A stretch of DNA of 64,000 bases from Monarcha castaneiventris obscurior. Its lineage: Eukaryota > Chordata > Aves > Passeriformes > Monarchidae. How positions within the stretch are numbered: position 1 is the first letter of the stretch; each line of letters begins with the position of its first letter. The notes under the pieces were generated by a model that was given only the letters and a program-made list of their open reading frames with translations, was not told the DNA's origin and made no database searches. The stretch is from contig JAMPIT010000566.1 of the NCBI GenBank assembly GCA_026261815.1, positions 31,893,001 through 31,957,000 on the forward strand, written 5' to 3'. A program made the translations under genes and the position numbers. Shown piece after piece: positions 23,781-37,000 of this stretch.

Positions 23781-24893
23781 CATATAGAACAAACACCAAA
23801 TATACCATCACTAATACTCAAGATATCACTGAATGCTTCTGAAAAAAAACATTAATTAGAAGGCAGACTTCTATGGGAAATGACTTTAAAATGGCACCAG
23901 TTTGTTTGTTGGTTTTTTTTCTGAACACCACGTTTTCTTAGTGTGCTAATTAATTTGTAAAAAGGAAAACACATAAGCACTGACTATAAATTTGCTAAGC
24001 ACCAAGATAGAGAAAGGTGGACATCCTGTATTATTTTTATGGCTGCAAATTTTATTGTGTAAAACTGCAAACTTTCTCATCCGCTCATTTGGAATAGTCA
24101 GATCAGTGTCATTTTAATAAGGTAACACTTTCACTTACTTAAAATGTAGGATAATGGTCTCCTGCCACTATATAAATGCTAAGACATTTATAGAAAATAA
24201 ATATTAAGGCAAAGCTGACATTTATTTTCAAAGAAGGGGATCATTATCCAGATCCAGGGATCTACATTCCATTAAATAGTTAATAAAAAGATTAGAAATT
24301 GGGACATTTGCTCGACACTCAGGTGAGCACAGGGACACGATGGCTTCCTCATGGATGCGTGTGGCACAGGGGTGGAGCTGCTCCCGGGGCCCAGGCAGGG
24401 CCGTTCCCAAACAGCCCCCTGCAACCTGGGAGGTGCTGCAGCAGTGCCACCACACAAACACGAGCTCCTCTCAGAAATCCCAGCTGGGCACGGGCTCCTC
24501 TGGGAGGTGCTCAGTCGCACACGTGCCTGTGCCTGATGTCTGCACAGAGCTGCCTGCTCACCTGGGGCACCTGCCACCGCTCGTGCAGGGTGGGCATGCT
24601 GTAGAACAAGTCAAATACTAAATATCAAAAGTCTCAAAGAAGAATAATTTGGTCACTTTTCGTAAAGTGTTGCCTTTTAAAATGCCTGGAATAAACCCTC
24701 CATTCTCTGTTAGAAAGGATGGAAGATTACCCATGGGAAGATTTCCCTAGAAAAGTTTTCCAGGAGCCGGAATGTGAAGCTTTTACACTTCTCTCTAATT
24801 TTGTTTGGTAGACACACATCTGTACTGCAGAGCAGCTATTTGCTGATTTGTCAGAGCTACAGAACTCTTCTGCTGAATTACTGTGGCAAACAT

Positions 24894-25043
24894 TTATGTG
24901 TAAGAATTGAGTTGCTCTTTTGACCGAGACTGGATATCCTGAAGCTCCTGCTCTTCTTTTGCTTTGATATCTTGGTAGGCCTGCATTTTGCTTGCATCCT
25001 TTAAGTAGGCCCAGTTAGAAGACAGTATCATGAGGAAGTGGAT
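24894..25043 (-). CDS. GPM6B: GPM6B terminal exon, 'psi-type' C-terminus
   Basis: Acceptor ttctcttccag precedes [20 protein letters not shown], the end of TM4, followed by a charged cytoplasmic tail ending [11 protein letters not shown] and TAA. It is almost identical to the human M6B long tail and like the M6A tail. It is used when the exon at 26606-26686 is skipped. Phase is 0 in. Confidence 0.97.
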   Translation of the reverse strand: MHFLMILSSNWAYLKDASKMQAYQDIKAKEEQELQDIQSRSKEQLNSYT

Positions 25044-28000
25044 CTGGAAGAGAAGGGTGAGCATGATGGCGAGTGAGCATGTCAAGAGGCAAAGCAAGCT
25101 GCTAGTCAGATTAATAGACGCTCTTTAAAATAACGACCAAAAAAAATAGTTATTCTACGTTAATAAGCATTCTGTTATTAAAACAAGCACAGAGGCTATT
25201 TTTCAAAGATCTCTAGAATTTGGCATGCTAATAACTCAGTCGGTTATTCACAATTTAGAGAAAGTTAGTACAACGATATTGAAACGAGCTACAGAGTTGT
25301 CCGGGTCAATTAAAATGCAGAATGAGGGGAAGCAGGAAAACAGTTTTGTACGTGGCAATATACAGAATCTGTAAACTACGAGGTGCTCAGAAGAACTGCT
25401 TTCTAAGGTTGTGGTGTTTATGCATATCCAAGCCCAGAGCCCGGCATGTGTTTTCCCCCAACCAGCAGATGAGAATTCCACCCTCCCCCTGGAAAAAAAC
25501 CTGAAACTGTGAACCGTTTTATTTACGCGAACAAGGCTACATTAACACATCGAAAAATTAAACATCAAAACATGAGTCCAAAACTAAGCAAAAGCATGCA
25601 ATCTCTGCGTTAAGAAATCTTCATCTTGTATTTTTATAGCTACATTTTAAACTTCCATTGTCCAACCTCAGGTGAAGAGTTTTATATTGTATATAGGAAA
25701 CGGTTCCTTTTTAAAAAATTATTATGTGTTTGTTTTTCTAGTTTGTGCATTCATCTCTTGCCAACTTCTTTTGCCCATACTTCATGCAAAAACATCTACA
25801 TCTGAAAACATTGATTCACTTATTCTTTTTTCCCCCCAACACTGTAAAAAGGTCCCTGTGATCTATGCATGGTTTTGCTTCCTGTGCAGTCATACTTACA
25901 TTTTTGAGATCTGGCTACTGAGAAATCAGTTACTAAAGTGCAGCCATACAAGAACAGAAGTTATTTATATGCTGTTTCTTACTAGTTCAGGGTCCAAAAG
26001 AAAGAATGTGATTGTTTTACGCAGAGCTAAGACAAGGATTTATTTTCTTAGAGAAAGAGTATCATTTGGCACTTGCTTAAAAGTAAGAGAAAATAATTGA
26101 TTTCATCATGCATGGAATCACTTGGAAATACAAGCAAATTAATTAATAATACCTGGGTTTCTGATCTCTGCCAAATAGACTGGCACTACTTCATTATTCC
26201 TTTTCTTTCACACCATAAATATTTTGTATGCTTCGAGGGTATTTGTATTTGATGTTCATGGTGAAGAATAAATTAGTACATCTGACCCTGAACTGTTCCA
26301 GTATTTGTTTGAGATGACTGTTAGAAATCAAGTGGAGACTTGAAATGAAAACATCCCCTTTTCAGAAGGATGCTTTATAAACACCCCTACAGTAACTGAA
26401 TCCTCTCAACATGAAAAGATAGCCAGATCTCATCCACATCATAGTTCATATACAAGAAGTCATTTCATTAATCTGATAAGCTAAACGATGCTTACTGAAG
26501 CTATTTACAATTACTGTAACAAAATTCAGAAAGCTAGACTTTTAGTCTAGGGTGTCAGTGGTATTTCAAGCTACGCAATGCAGCTTTTTACTGGGCTTAT
26601 ACAATTTAGAATTTAGTGCAGCAATCTTCCCGACTCTTAAACTTCAAAACAGCATAGTTATATGTAGTAGCCATCATGTAGATCAGCTGGTGGAAGAGAA
26701 CAAAATACAGGAGAGTAAGATACAACAAGGTGACGGCTCAAGCCCACTTGGGCAACTCTCGATACTTTTACAACAGATGTTACTCTGAGCTCCTTCCAGG
26801 GTGAAGATGCAAGATAAATAACCTGCCATTTCTCTGGGGAGGATAACCCAGTACAAACCCTAAGGCTACTTTGTCAACCGGTTGTGAGTATTGGGCTTGG
26901 CTGGCACGAGGTTAGCAGCTGGCCACTAAGGGAAGCGTTAGACATAGGAACAAGGCATCTTGTTAACGTCCCTTTTCCCAGCCGCTACCTGGAACGGGCA
27001 CTGCAGGGTTGGACCACTCAATCTGCCTGGGTCCAGGCAAAGGAAACCAAGAGGTTACAAGCAGCTGATCAAATAAACTACAAAAATGAAAATAAACAGT
27101 GGAAATAAAAGCGGAAATAAAAGCAGAAATAGTGGACAGAAGTAGGATTTTGAAAGGACATGCAAATAATTTTTTCCTAAGTATGTGGGAGGTGGGTTAA
27201 GATGACTTCTTAAAGCAAAACTTGGGGACCTGCTGACTTGTGATGACCAAACCGTAGCAGCAAATAGTGGTGATTACAGCTCACCCTCCTTCATGTCTGG
27301 TGTCACTACTTTTAATATACACAAAATTTAATCTAACAGCATCTTAAGCCTAAAATTAACATTTTTAATTATAAAACAACAAAAAATACTACCCACCAAT
27401 GCTATGACAGTGGCACCAGCTCCAGCACAAGCCACAATGAACAGGTGATAAGACATGTAGAACTAGAGAAAAAAACATGTTAAAAACATTGAAGTAATTC
27501 ATTAGGATTAGTATAAAATGCATTTCAAGTGTTCTAGAGAATAAGGATAATAAAACAGTCTTTGTAGCATGGCAGCAAAGCTTTAGAAAATAAAAATGTA
27601 CTGAAAATAATTTTTTTGGATGATGTAACAATTACTTCAGTGTTATATTTAAAGCAATCTCTCTATACTACTCGCATGAGTTCTCTCCAAAAACTTCCAT
27701 CAAGTATTTATTACATGGTGCCCAAGTGACTTGTAGGCAAAAACTGCACACAGGTTATGTTTCTATACCTCATTTGTGTTGCAGATGTTCTCTAAAATGG
27801 GGCCACAGGCTTTGCCAGGTACAGCATTCCAAGGGATAATACCTGAAATACCACAGAAAAGAAACCACTAATTTTAGCAATCAACACACACCTTCTATTC
27901 CTCTCATCTTTTCCACCCACTTGCCAGTTGTGTTCCCATTCTGGGCATCCGCGCGTTGACCAGTACAGCTTTGAGTTGGCAGCAGGAATTAAAACAACTC

Positions 28001-31000
28001 CCTCAAGTCATGCTTTCTCCTCGCACTGAGGGCTGCTGCCAAGGCATGTTCTCAGATGTGGCTCTCCCATCTGGCAGCCAAACGGTTGGTTGGGTTTTTG
28101 CACTTTGGGTCCAGTTGCACACTCTGCCTACTCCCCCACTCAGCACAGAAGAGAGAATCTGCATCTCAGAGGTACTTGGCACCTTTCAGGATAACACTTA
28201 CTAGATGAGGTTCTACTTGAACAAGAAACTACTGTAGAAGGGTGTGAATATAGAGCTAGAGGGAAGAAGTACAGGATTTTTTTTCTGGTTTAGTTCCAAT
28301 AGGTAAAAAGCATCAAGTGAACACTGCTACAAGAAAGTTCAGTCTGCCGCACCTCATATACTCCCAATTACTTTTCTTAAATGATTGAAAGTCTGAAAAG
28401 CCAACAGAATCTAGCAGATTTAAAATAACAAACTTTTAGGCCTGTAACAGATGTAAAGCTTAAGCAAAACCCATTTGAATTAAGAGAAACCCAGTTTGTT
28501 TCCCCATACAACTTTGCATTTCAACCCAGCTGGTTGGAATTAGCAACTCTATAAGCAGCAGGTCATTGAAATTATCTCAGGATGGCACAGCTTTCAAAAA
28601 GATTTTACAGGATTTACTTCCAAGTCAGCTTCTTCTCTGCAACTGCTATATCCAATTCCAGCCTTTTAGCTACCACTTCCACCCAAAAATGTGAGGAAAG
28701 CTCAGTGACACATGTTGTCTGTTAGGGAGCTGCTCTCTCCCATCATGCACTGAAACCCAAATGGTTTCACTGATCAGGGGAACAATACAGCACAAATACA
28801 GCTGCAAAACAACCAGGAGAAACAGGAAGGTGGAGGAGCACATCTTCCTTCACTCCTAGCCTTTGCTGCTGAAGAAAATGTCTTCCCAGCCTCTTGCTGT
28901 GAGCTGCTAAAATAGAATGTAAATGTTTAACTGACTGAAGACTTCTTGCTTTTAAAATTAGTTTATCTTTTCTTCTACTGGACTTACCCGGACAGAAGAG
29001 CAAAGCCAAGCTTTCTTACTTTTTCAACTCTGAATCCATTTTCTCAGCTTTGAATGACTTAGTCCAAAGAAAGAAACATTCCTAGAAAATGCTAGCTAGA
29101 ATGAAGCCAAAAGTAATGGTGACAAAAGATCTTCTGCACAAGGGAAGCTAAAAAGATTAACTTCAAGAAAAACTCACCTTATGAAATTAAAACCCTGACC
29201 CTATTTTAAGTTATTGTCCCAGCTTCCTTAGGTTTCTCTGTGTCATTGGAAAGTAGCATTAATTCATTATGAGTTATGGGCAGACTTTTAATTACAGGTT
29301 TTTGGTTTTTTAACTGACAGTAATTGTCAGAGCAACGTTCAGACATTTACTTCATCTTTAAATGTAAAACAGCTTTCTGAAAGAACAATATATGCACATG
29401 GGTTCAAAACCCACAGTCTGGTTATCTATTTCTCAGCACTGTTTCAAAGAAGTTTATTTTGAGGCTGATCTATTTTCAAACGTAATATAAGAGTATTGGA
29501 AACCACTACAAAATCAATTCAGATAAGTGACTTGTCAGTTCAGTGAAATTGATTGCATCTGGAAAGAGATCAGTGTAATGTGAATTAATTAGAAAAGTAA
29601 TAGCACATTCAGAGATAGAAGATGCTTTTGCATTCGATTCATCTGATAAGGCTGAGACAAAACTACTGAGGAAAGACTGAAGAGAAAGGATAAAGCTTTT
29701 AATCAGGATTAAAACGAGTACCATATTGCCTGATGTCCACGCAGATCTGGTCCCCTGGAACCGTCACATTTGTCTGAAAAGATTTGATGACTTCACAAGT
29801 TGACCATATGTTATAGAACATAAAGACAGGCACAGCAGAGAAGCCGAAGACCCCGAGCCAGGCCACTCCGAGCACATAGGTGAGGAAAACAAACTGGACA
29901 GAGAAAACACAAACACTTTGTGTTTATTCTTTGAAAAGACTACTTAAATTTTACTTTAAAATGCTTCAAAATAATCTTTAAGCATACTTTCAGAATTCAA
30001 ATAAGAAAACATTTGGTTTCCAAGCACACAAAATCAGTATTCTCATTGCTTACAAATACTATGGTAGTTTAAGTGCTACTGAGAAAGTAATTCAGGCATT
30101 TCCTTTTTCATCAGCCTGCTTGAGTAAACAGATTGCCCTCACGGAAGAGCAGCCCATTGATTTCTCAAGATTCTCAGCTAAGCAGGGATGCTGGTTGTAG
30201 GCTAAAACCAATAAATTCCAACAAAAATCAATTTAAGGGGTTTTTTTTAATTAACTATAATATACTAGCATTTCTGTACAACTTACAAATCAAAACCGCA
30301 CAGTGAATCGATGCTAACAGAGCTCCCCCATGCTCCCTGATTTATTGAAATCAATTTGGAATGTAACATTTGAAAATACCTCTTTTTGCAAACATACCAT
30401 GACTGTTAACAGCAGATCCAAAGGATTCAGTTGGTCTAATACACATTGCCAAGCAGAAAATTAATTACTTCACGTTAGAGAATCATGGATTTGTCCACTG
30501 AAATTTGCTGGCTTGGGTTTGCTCTTTTAAAAAAAACTACATTACGTGCGTTTTCTTTGGTAAGATTATGAGATGTGGCACTGATTGCTCTGGAAATCTC
30601 CAGCTTCCTCCTCCCACTGAGTTCTTTCCCTTTTCCCCTCCTCTTCTAAGTGTTATGGTGAAACAGTAGTTCTGGCATCAGTTCCTAGCTCCCTCCTCCT
30701 GGTGAGACTAGGGTTTGGATCCCACTTGGAGGGCAGGGGAATGCTGTTACATCTTCTGTGCTCTCTTGTCACCGTTAGCTGGGCTGTTCTCTCTTAGCTG
30801 TAGGTGGACTGGAAAGGCTTTACTTCCAGTAAAGCACTGGTGTCCTACTGTCTTACTGAGAACTTATGTGCCAGAGGACAAAAGCAAGGATGGGGAAGGC
30901 TCTCAGGGGGGAGGATTCTCAGCCTGACCCAGAACCAAGGGAATGAACTAATGCTGCAGTTGTGGAAGTTTGGATCCCCCCAGGTTTTTTTTCCAGAATA

Positions 31001-34000
31001 ACCCTGCAAGTGTTAAAGCAAAAGCTGAACAATTGGTTAGGTTTCAGCCAACGGGGGTGGTGTGTGGGGAGGTGGAAGCTCTTGCAAAACTATGGCCCAT
31101 AAAACCCCAGCTAGACTTTAATTTATAGACAACTCAACTGGAATACCCTGTTTCATATTAGATAGCACCTATACCAGACCTGTATGTTTTGTGTGAGAAT
31201 TGAGAATCCTCTCTTCAGATTTTGGGAAGGACAAAGTGGACCAGGTTAAAGGATTTTTGTAAATACACTACAAGTAAAACATGAGTTTGCATATGTGTAT
31301 GTGGAAGTGTGCATGAGAGGAAGGGCACAAAGCCTTTAACTCCTAAAATAGTCAGGAAAAAATACACTCACTCTCACATTTAATGTGGTAACTGTGGGAA
31401 ATAGCTATTCTGCATTACCAGAGCCAACACAAATAATTTAGGGAAGATGGAAGTCTGTCTTCTGTAACAACCTTAAGGAAGATGGGACTGCCTTTCAGAA
31501 CTTTGCTCAGCAATGTAATGGAAGAAGTAGTAGTACAGGAGCTCTTGATCAAAGTGGCAGAAGATCCCTGTATGTCCAAAAGCCTGTTGCCTGTACCCAG
31601 CTGCAGTCACTAGTCTGTTACGTATTTTATCTCCTCACAAACCTTGTTCTTGCCCTAAGGTTTTACACAGCAGCATACAGGCTCTTTTCCTGTCACCACC
31701 AAACACTGATGCATCTTACCAGAGCTCTAAGCCATTACTCAGGTGGTAAATTCTCTCCTTCATTGTGTGGACAAATATGGACAAACATGAAAACACGTTT
31801 TTCTGCTGTATTTCCATGTGTCACACTGGTGTTTGTATAAGCAGCTGACAATCATGTGCCTGCAACTACCTGACTGCACAAGAAATTGTCTGCACTGATG
31901 AGATGCACGGATGTGTATGTTTCTACTTTTTTTGGATCTTTTGAAAACACTCCTTTAGATCTAATTTTGCTCCTTGCTGAAGACCATACTTGCTAGAAAA
32001 AACCCAAGCAAATAGCTGCTTAACTGGAAAATTATCAGATGCCTTATTTTTATTAGCTCTTGAAAAATTCAGTAAATACCCAACAGCACAGTGGAAAATT
32101 GCTAACTCTCATGAAAATAAACACGCATTTCTTTTGTATTTAACCAGCTGAAAGTACATATTTTTTAAGTACAGGATATAGACTGTATATTAAAATGCAA
32201 CAATCACATCAAAAGCCTCTTCTCTTTTCACCCACACTTTCCCGTGGGCGATCTGTCATACTGCTTAGCTTCCTCCATAACTACGAGCTTTGAATTCAGA
32301 TTTTCAGTAATAGCTTTGAAATCTTCTCTCAGAAACATAGTTATGGCTGTTCTTGCAGAGTGTGCCCTTGGGGACAACGTGGGTGAGAATCTGAAGTTTT
32401 ATTTTTAGTTAAACTTTGCTTACAATTTTGTTCAAATACAGAAGTATACTGAAGAGAATATGGCTGGTAACTAAGTGTTTTGGCTTTGTGAAAAAGCCTC
32501 GCTATTCTATCTGCCTTTTGCCATCTGCAAATCAATACTTGATTCAAGTGCAAAGATGTTGCGAAGCTTCATTCATTCATTACTGTTTGTTGAAGGATTC
32601 AGACACTCAAACACAATTGACTATGGAAGTCAGAGCCATTACAGTTTGATATTTAAATAGCTCTGCATACCACAGCCATTTTACAGTCTGCCTTTAAGCG
32701 TCACTCAAGTGTTCCACGTTTAAAAGCGCAAATTTCATTTTGGCTCCCATTTAAGTGTTTTAAAATTAGCAGTCTCCCCAGTTTAGTTTAGACCAGTGGG
32801 TTCAGCTCTGTGACAGGGGAGGCCACGGCAGCCCCCACCCAGCCCATCTGCAGCATTTTGATTTGACCAAGCACCCTTGAAGTTCAAAGAAGAACCAAGA
32901 CATGGATTGACCCTGACCACCCACAAGGAGTTAAACAAAGAAGGCAGCAATATTCTGTTGTTCAAAACCCAGGAGTCAAACCAAGCCCAAGGTTTTAGCC
33001 AGCAAAGACTGCTGTTCCCATTTCTGATCCCACTCACCATTCCACTGATGCAGCGGCCACAGGCTGTTGTTTTGAACTCTCCATGCAGCTCCTTCACAGC
33101 ACTTGTTGTATAAAAACCTTCTGCCAAAAGGATTATTCCGTATAAGAAGAAAAATGATGCAATGCCATAAATTACATACTGCATTAGCTGTATTCTAAAA
33201 TGGAAAAGAAAAAAAAAAGATGTAATTAGATTCCAGCCCTATAAAAACAAAGTCAGTCCTCTCAAATTATAATAAATGAGAGACAACTCCTAGAAACAAA
33301 GTTCAAGGCTCCTTAGCATTTTAAGCAAGCAGACTGCAGGAAAATACAGGTACAGCTGTGCCCCTTCCCAGATAAGCAATCCTGATGTGCCTTAGTCCTG
33401 CACCCACCCGAGCATCCCTGGTTGGTGCTGCAGTCCTTACATTGACTGGTGTTAGTCACCAGGTTAAAGCTGCAATTTCATGCCTCCACTATGGAGGTTT
33501 TCTTTTTCCTCTTGCTGATCCTGACACCTAACTTGAGAATGTCTGACAGGGACAAAGTGGGGCCTTGAAATGGCAAAGCATGGAGCCAAACCCCTGACTG
33601 AACTACCAGGCTCTGTGGTCATTCCTTTGGCTTAGTGAAAGGAAGCAGTCTCTGAAATTCATCATTTCCACCTGTGAAATACAATTAACTTAAGTTTGCA
33701 AAAATTTATAAATTCAGTGATACAAAACTCAGCAAACATGCAGTGACTTCTCCTGAGACTGCTCTATAGCCTGGAAGGGAGGGTAGTTCCAAGTGAGCTG
33801 GTAGTTTCACTGCTTTAAGTCACAGCGGTGTTGAGTGCCTCAAAATGTTAAAAATTTTCTTAAAAACATGAAAGAGTTATTTAGGAAATGCTTCCACTTT
33901 AGGTATTCTGGAACCACTTAGAGGAAGTTCATCTCAGGGCACATGGTATAAGCACTTCCCTCAGATGGTATTTGAGAAAGCTCTCAATTCCTTAAACATC

Positions 34001-37000
34001 TACCATCTGCAATAACATTCTAATACTATTTTTCTTTTAGCTAGAAGAGGTAGATGGAAAGAATAGTTTGTAAATATTATCAATCAGATTCTGTATCTGA
34101 AGCTAATTGTTTTGGAGGACCAGAATGCCAGATCTTCCATACAACACTTCTGGTCTCCAAAAGTCATATTTCATTATTAGCATGATTTCCCCGGACTTCT
34201 TAAAAGGAATTTGATTGTTGGAATGGTTATTTTGGATGAAGCTATTCATGGAACCAAGAGGTTAATTTTATACATCCACACTACCAGTTTTCTGAGGATA
34301 AATATGTTTTCCTCAGATGTTTTTTTTCCAATTCTTGCCACACTCCACTATGTAGCTGCTGGCATAGATCTCCAAAGAGCATCTGAATGTTTTAGCTTAA
34401 AGAAAATTGATGACTATCATTTATATAGTTAAATGTTACCCTTGTATCAAAATAGAATATTGCTCATTTAAAATTTTATGTGGGAAGTGTTATCTTTGTT
34501 TTCCAAACTGATTAAGAATAACAGGATACATCTGTTTCACCTGTGCTGTAAAGCACAAAAAAATTAACTCAGGATTTCAGAGAGTATAGAAGAAGTCATT
34601 TCACCATCATTAATAGTCCAGGAGAGACTCAATGCATGCTACCAGAAATTAGTAATAGGAAAACTGGTTAAAAAGTCTATTCCATAGGGTGCCTTACTAA
34701 TGTATTTTTCTTTTTTTTTTTTTTTTCTTAATGCCTCTGTAACCGGAAATTATTTGCCCCTTTCTGACACTTCTCCCTTGCTACCCCCTTTGCTCATAGC
34801 CAAGCCCTGAGCTGCTTTGGTAGGAATTATGCATTTCCCCAGCTGCTGGTGCTGACATGACAAGAACCATTGTCAACAACTCTCCAAAACATAAAACTTG
34901 CTGCCTGTTACTGCTGCTTTTGCAATTTCTTCTATTTTGCTCAAATGGAGACTGATGCAAGCACAGGGTGTTTTGTTACCCAGCTGCTGAAGAGCAGCTG
35001 CTTACATTTTCTTACTAAATGTTGTGTCTAACTGCAGGGCCCTGGTGGCTCGTGCCCTGGAGCTGGGGACACAGTGCCCAGCCACAGCCAGGGACTGAGC
35101 GTGTCCAGTGCTGGGAGGCAGGACCCCGGAGGGGAGCAGTCCCAGAGCAGGTCTGGAGACAGAGGGGCCTGTGCAGAGCAGAAACCCTGAAACGGTGCTG
35201 TGGGACTGGCACCAGTGCTCAGAGGGCATGCAGCAAACTGGCAGGTCTATGCCTGCAAGCATATAAAAGGAGTCAGTGACAAGAGAAATTAAAAAGAAAA
35301 TAAGATTTAAGTGTGCTGCATATGGCCCTGATACCAAAGCCTTCAAATACCACCCTAAAAGCTGTGTCTTGCTTGCTGCCCGTGCACCCCTGCATGTGCC
35401 ATGCCCACTGTGCCCCCGATCACAGCACGCACAGCCGGGCTGGCTGCTGGACATGGCACCCAAGGCAGCACTCCAGGCCTTCCTCCGTCCTCACAGAGAA
35501 GCCTCGGGAACATAAAAGACCCAACTATTTCACCAGTGGTTATGTCCAAAGGCTGCATTTGCAGATCTTTCCAGATTTTTCTCTCTTTTTTCTCATATAC
35601 CAGTCCAGCTTCTTCTGACGAGGCATAGACAGAGACAGAGCCATGCTTCCCTGTTATTCCTGACATCCCTTCCAACTTTACGTCATCAACAAAAACTAAA
35701 ACTACTCTCAGAATGAAATTGTTACCCCTTGTTCTGTTACAGCAAGCCCTGGTAAAAATCCCTTTTCAGCTCTCTTGTAGGTCCCTTTAGGTGTTGGAAG
35801 GCTGCTGTAAAGTCTCCCTAGAGCCTTCTCTTCTCCAGGCTGAAAAGCCCCAGCTTTCTCAGCCTGTCTTCATGGGAGAGGTGTTCTAGCCCTCGGATCA
35901 TCTTGGTGGCCTCCTTTGGACTCACTCCATGTCTTTCCTGTGTTGAGGACCCCAGAGCTGGATGCAGCACTGCAGGTCACCAGACCAGAGGGGCAGAATC
36001 CCCACCCTCGCCCTGCTGGTCACACTGCTTTTGATGCAGCACAGGATATAATTGGCTTCCCGGGCTGCAAGTACATATTTCCAACTCACATTCAACTTTT
36101 CATCCAACAGCACCCCCTACTCCTTCTTGCCAGGGCTGCTCACAATCCCTTCATCTGTCAGCATGTATTGATTGCCCTGACCCATGTGCAGCACCTCGCA
36201 CCTGCCCCTGGTGAACATCATGAGGTTCACACAGTCCCACTCCTCAAGGCTTTCAAGGTCCCTGTGGATGGTATCCTTTCTCTCAGGTAAGCAAACTGCA
36301 CCACTCAGCTTGGGTGTCATCTGCAAAGCAGCTGAGGATGCACTCAATTGCACTGTCTATGATACTGATGAAGATATTAAATAGCACTGGTCCCAGTATA
36401 AACAGGCATACCAGGATACATGCTTTGGTTCTTTGTATGCAAGCACCAATAAATGACCAAGTGCTGTTACAAAAGCAAGCAACCTAATACTCAGGGGTGG
36501 AGACTGAGGTTTGAATCCATCTCTACTCATTTAGCATGAGGGTGTTATGATGAATGATGGGAATGGGAGGCATACTTACACTTCACTCAGCAAAGCATGG
36601 TCACTGGCAGTCGTGGAGAAGTGCTGCTCGAGGATAGACACAGTTCCCGTGAGCGCCACGTGGCCACAGCCACAAAACAACGCTACCCCCGAGAAGCAGA
36701 GAATGGTTGCCACGAGCGAAGCATATGGCACTCCTCCTAGGCACTTAATGCAACATTCAAAGCAACCTAAGCAGAAGAGAGAAAGCAAAAGAAACGTCAT
36801 GAGCAAAAAGCAAATTATGAGGAAAAGAATATTTGTCCTCCACTTGGTAAAAGCCACAGGGAATAAAAGGCCCAGGCATTGACATGCTAAGCAAAAAATC
36901 TATAGGTGGTACAAGACAGCATCACCCTCTAAAGCAGTGACCTACAGATCTGTTGGTATGGACTCAAAGCCCAGAAAGTGGGCTGAGTGCTCCTGTCTTT

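Larger units (their letters stand above)
22525..24893 (-). other. GPM6B: GPM6B long 3' UTR (QLNSYT isoforms)
   Basis: About 2.4 kb follow the TAA at 24894-24896. It is mostly AT-rich, with a TA microsatellite (23762-23780), many AT-rich patches and one GC-rich island (about 24310-24600). Several overlapping short frames on both strands in the island are shadows of its base composition. Long 3' UTRs are usual for this gene in vertebrates. The extent is inferred from the poly(A) signals. Confidence 0.7.
33195..36579 (-). other. GPM6B intron with a CR1 fragment and a GC-rich patch
   Basis: The 3.4-kb intron contains a poly-T tract (about 34705-34726), a GC-rich patch at about 35030-35520 and a CR1 fragment at about 35745-36415. 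The 153-codon minus frame in the GC-rich patch overlaps frames on both strands and is not credible as a gene. Confidence 0.65.

Noticed and set aside
26552..26788. 78-codon plus-strand frame
   Set aside because: It is the antisense shadow of the GPM6B alternative terminal exon at 26606-26686.
35002..35463. 153-codon minus-strand frame
   Set aside because: It sits in a GC-rich patch where long frames occur on both strands. It is Cys/Ser/Pro-rich without a recognisable fold, so composition explains it.
36117..36353. 78-codon minus-strand frame with a reverse-transcriptase-like reading
   Set aside because: Not a gene: it is one piece of the broken CR1 fragment at about 35745-36415.
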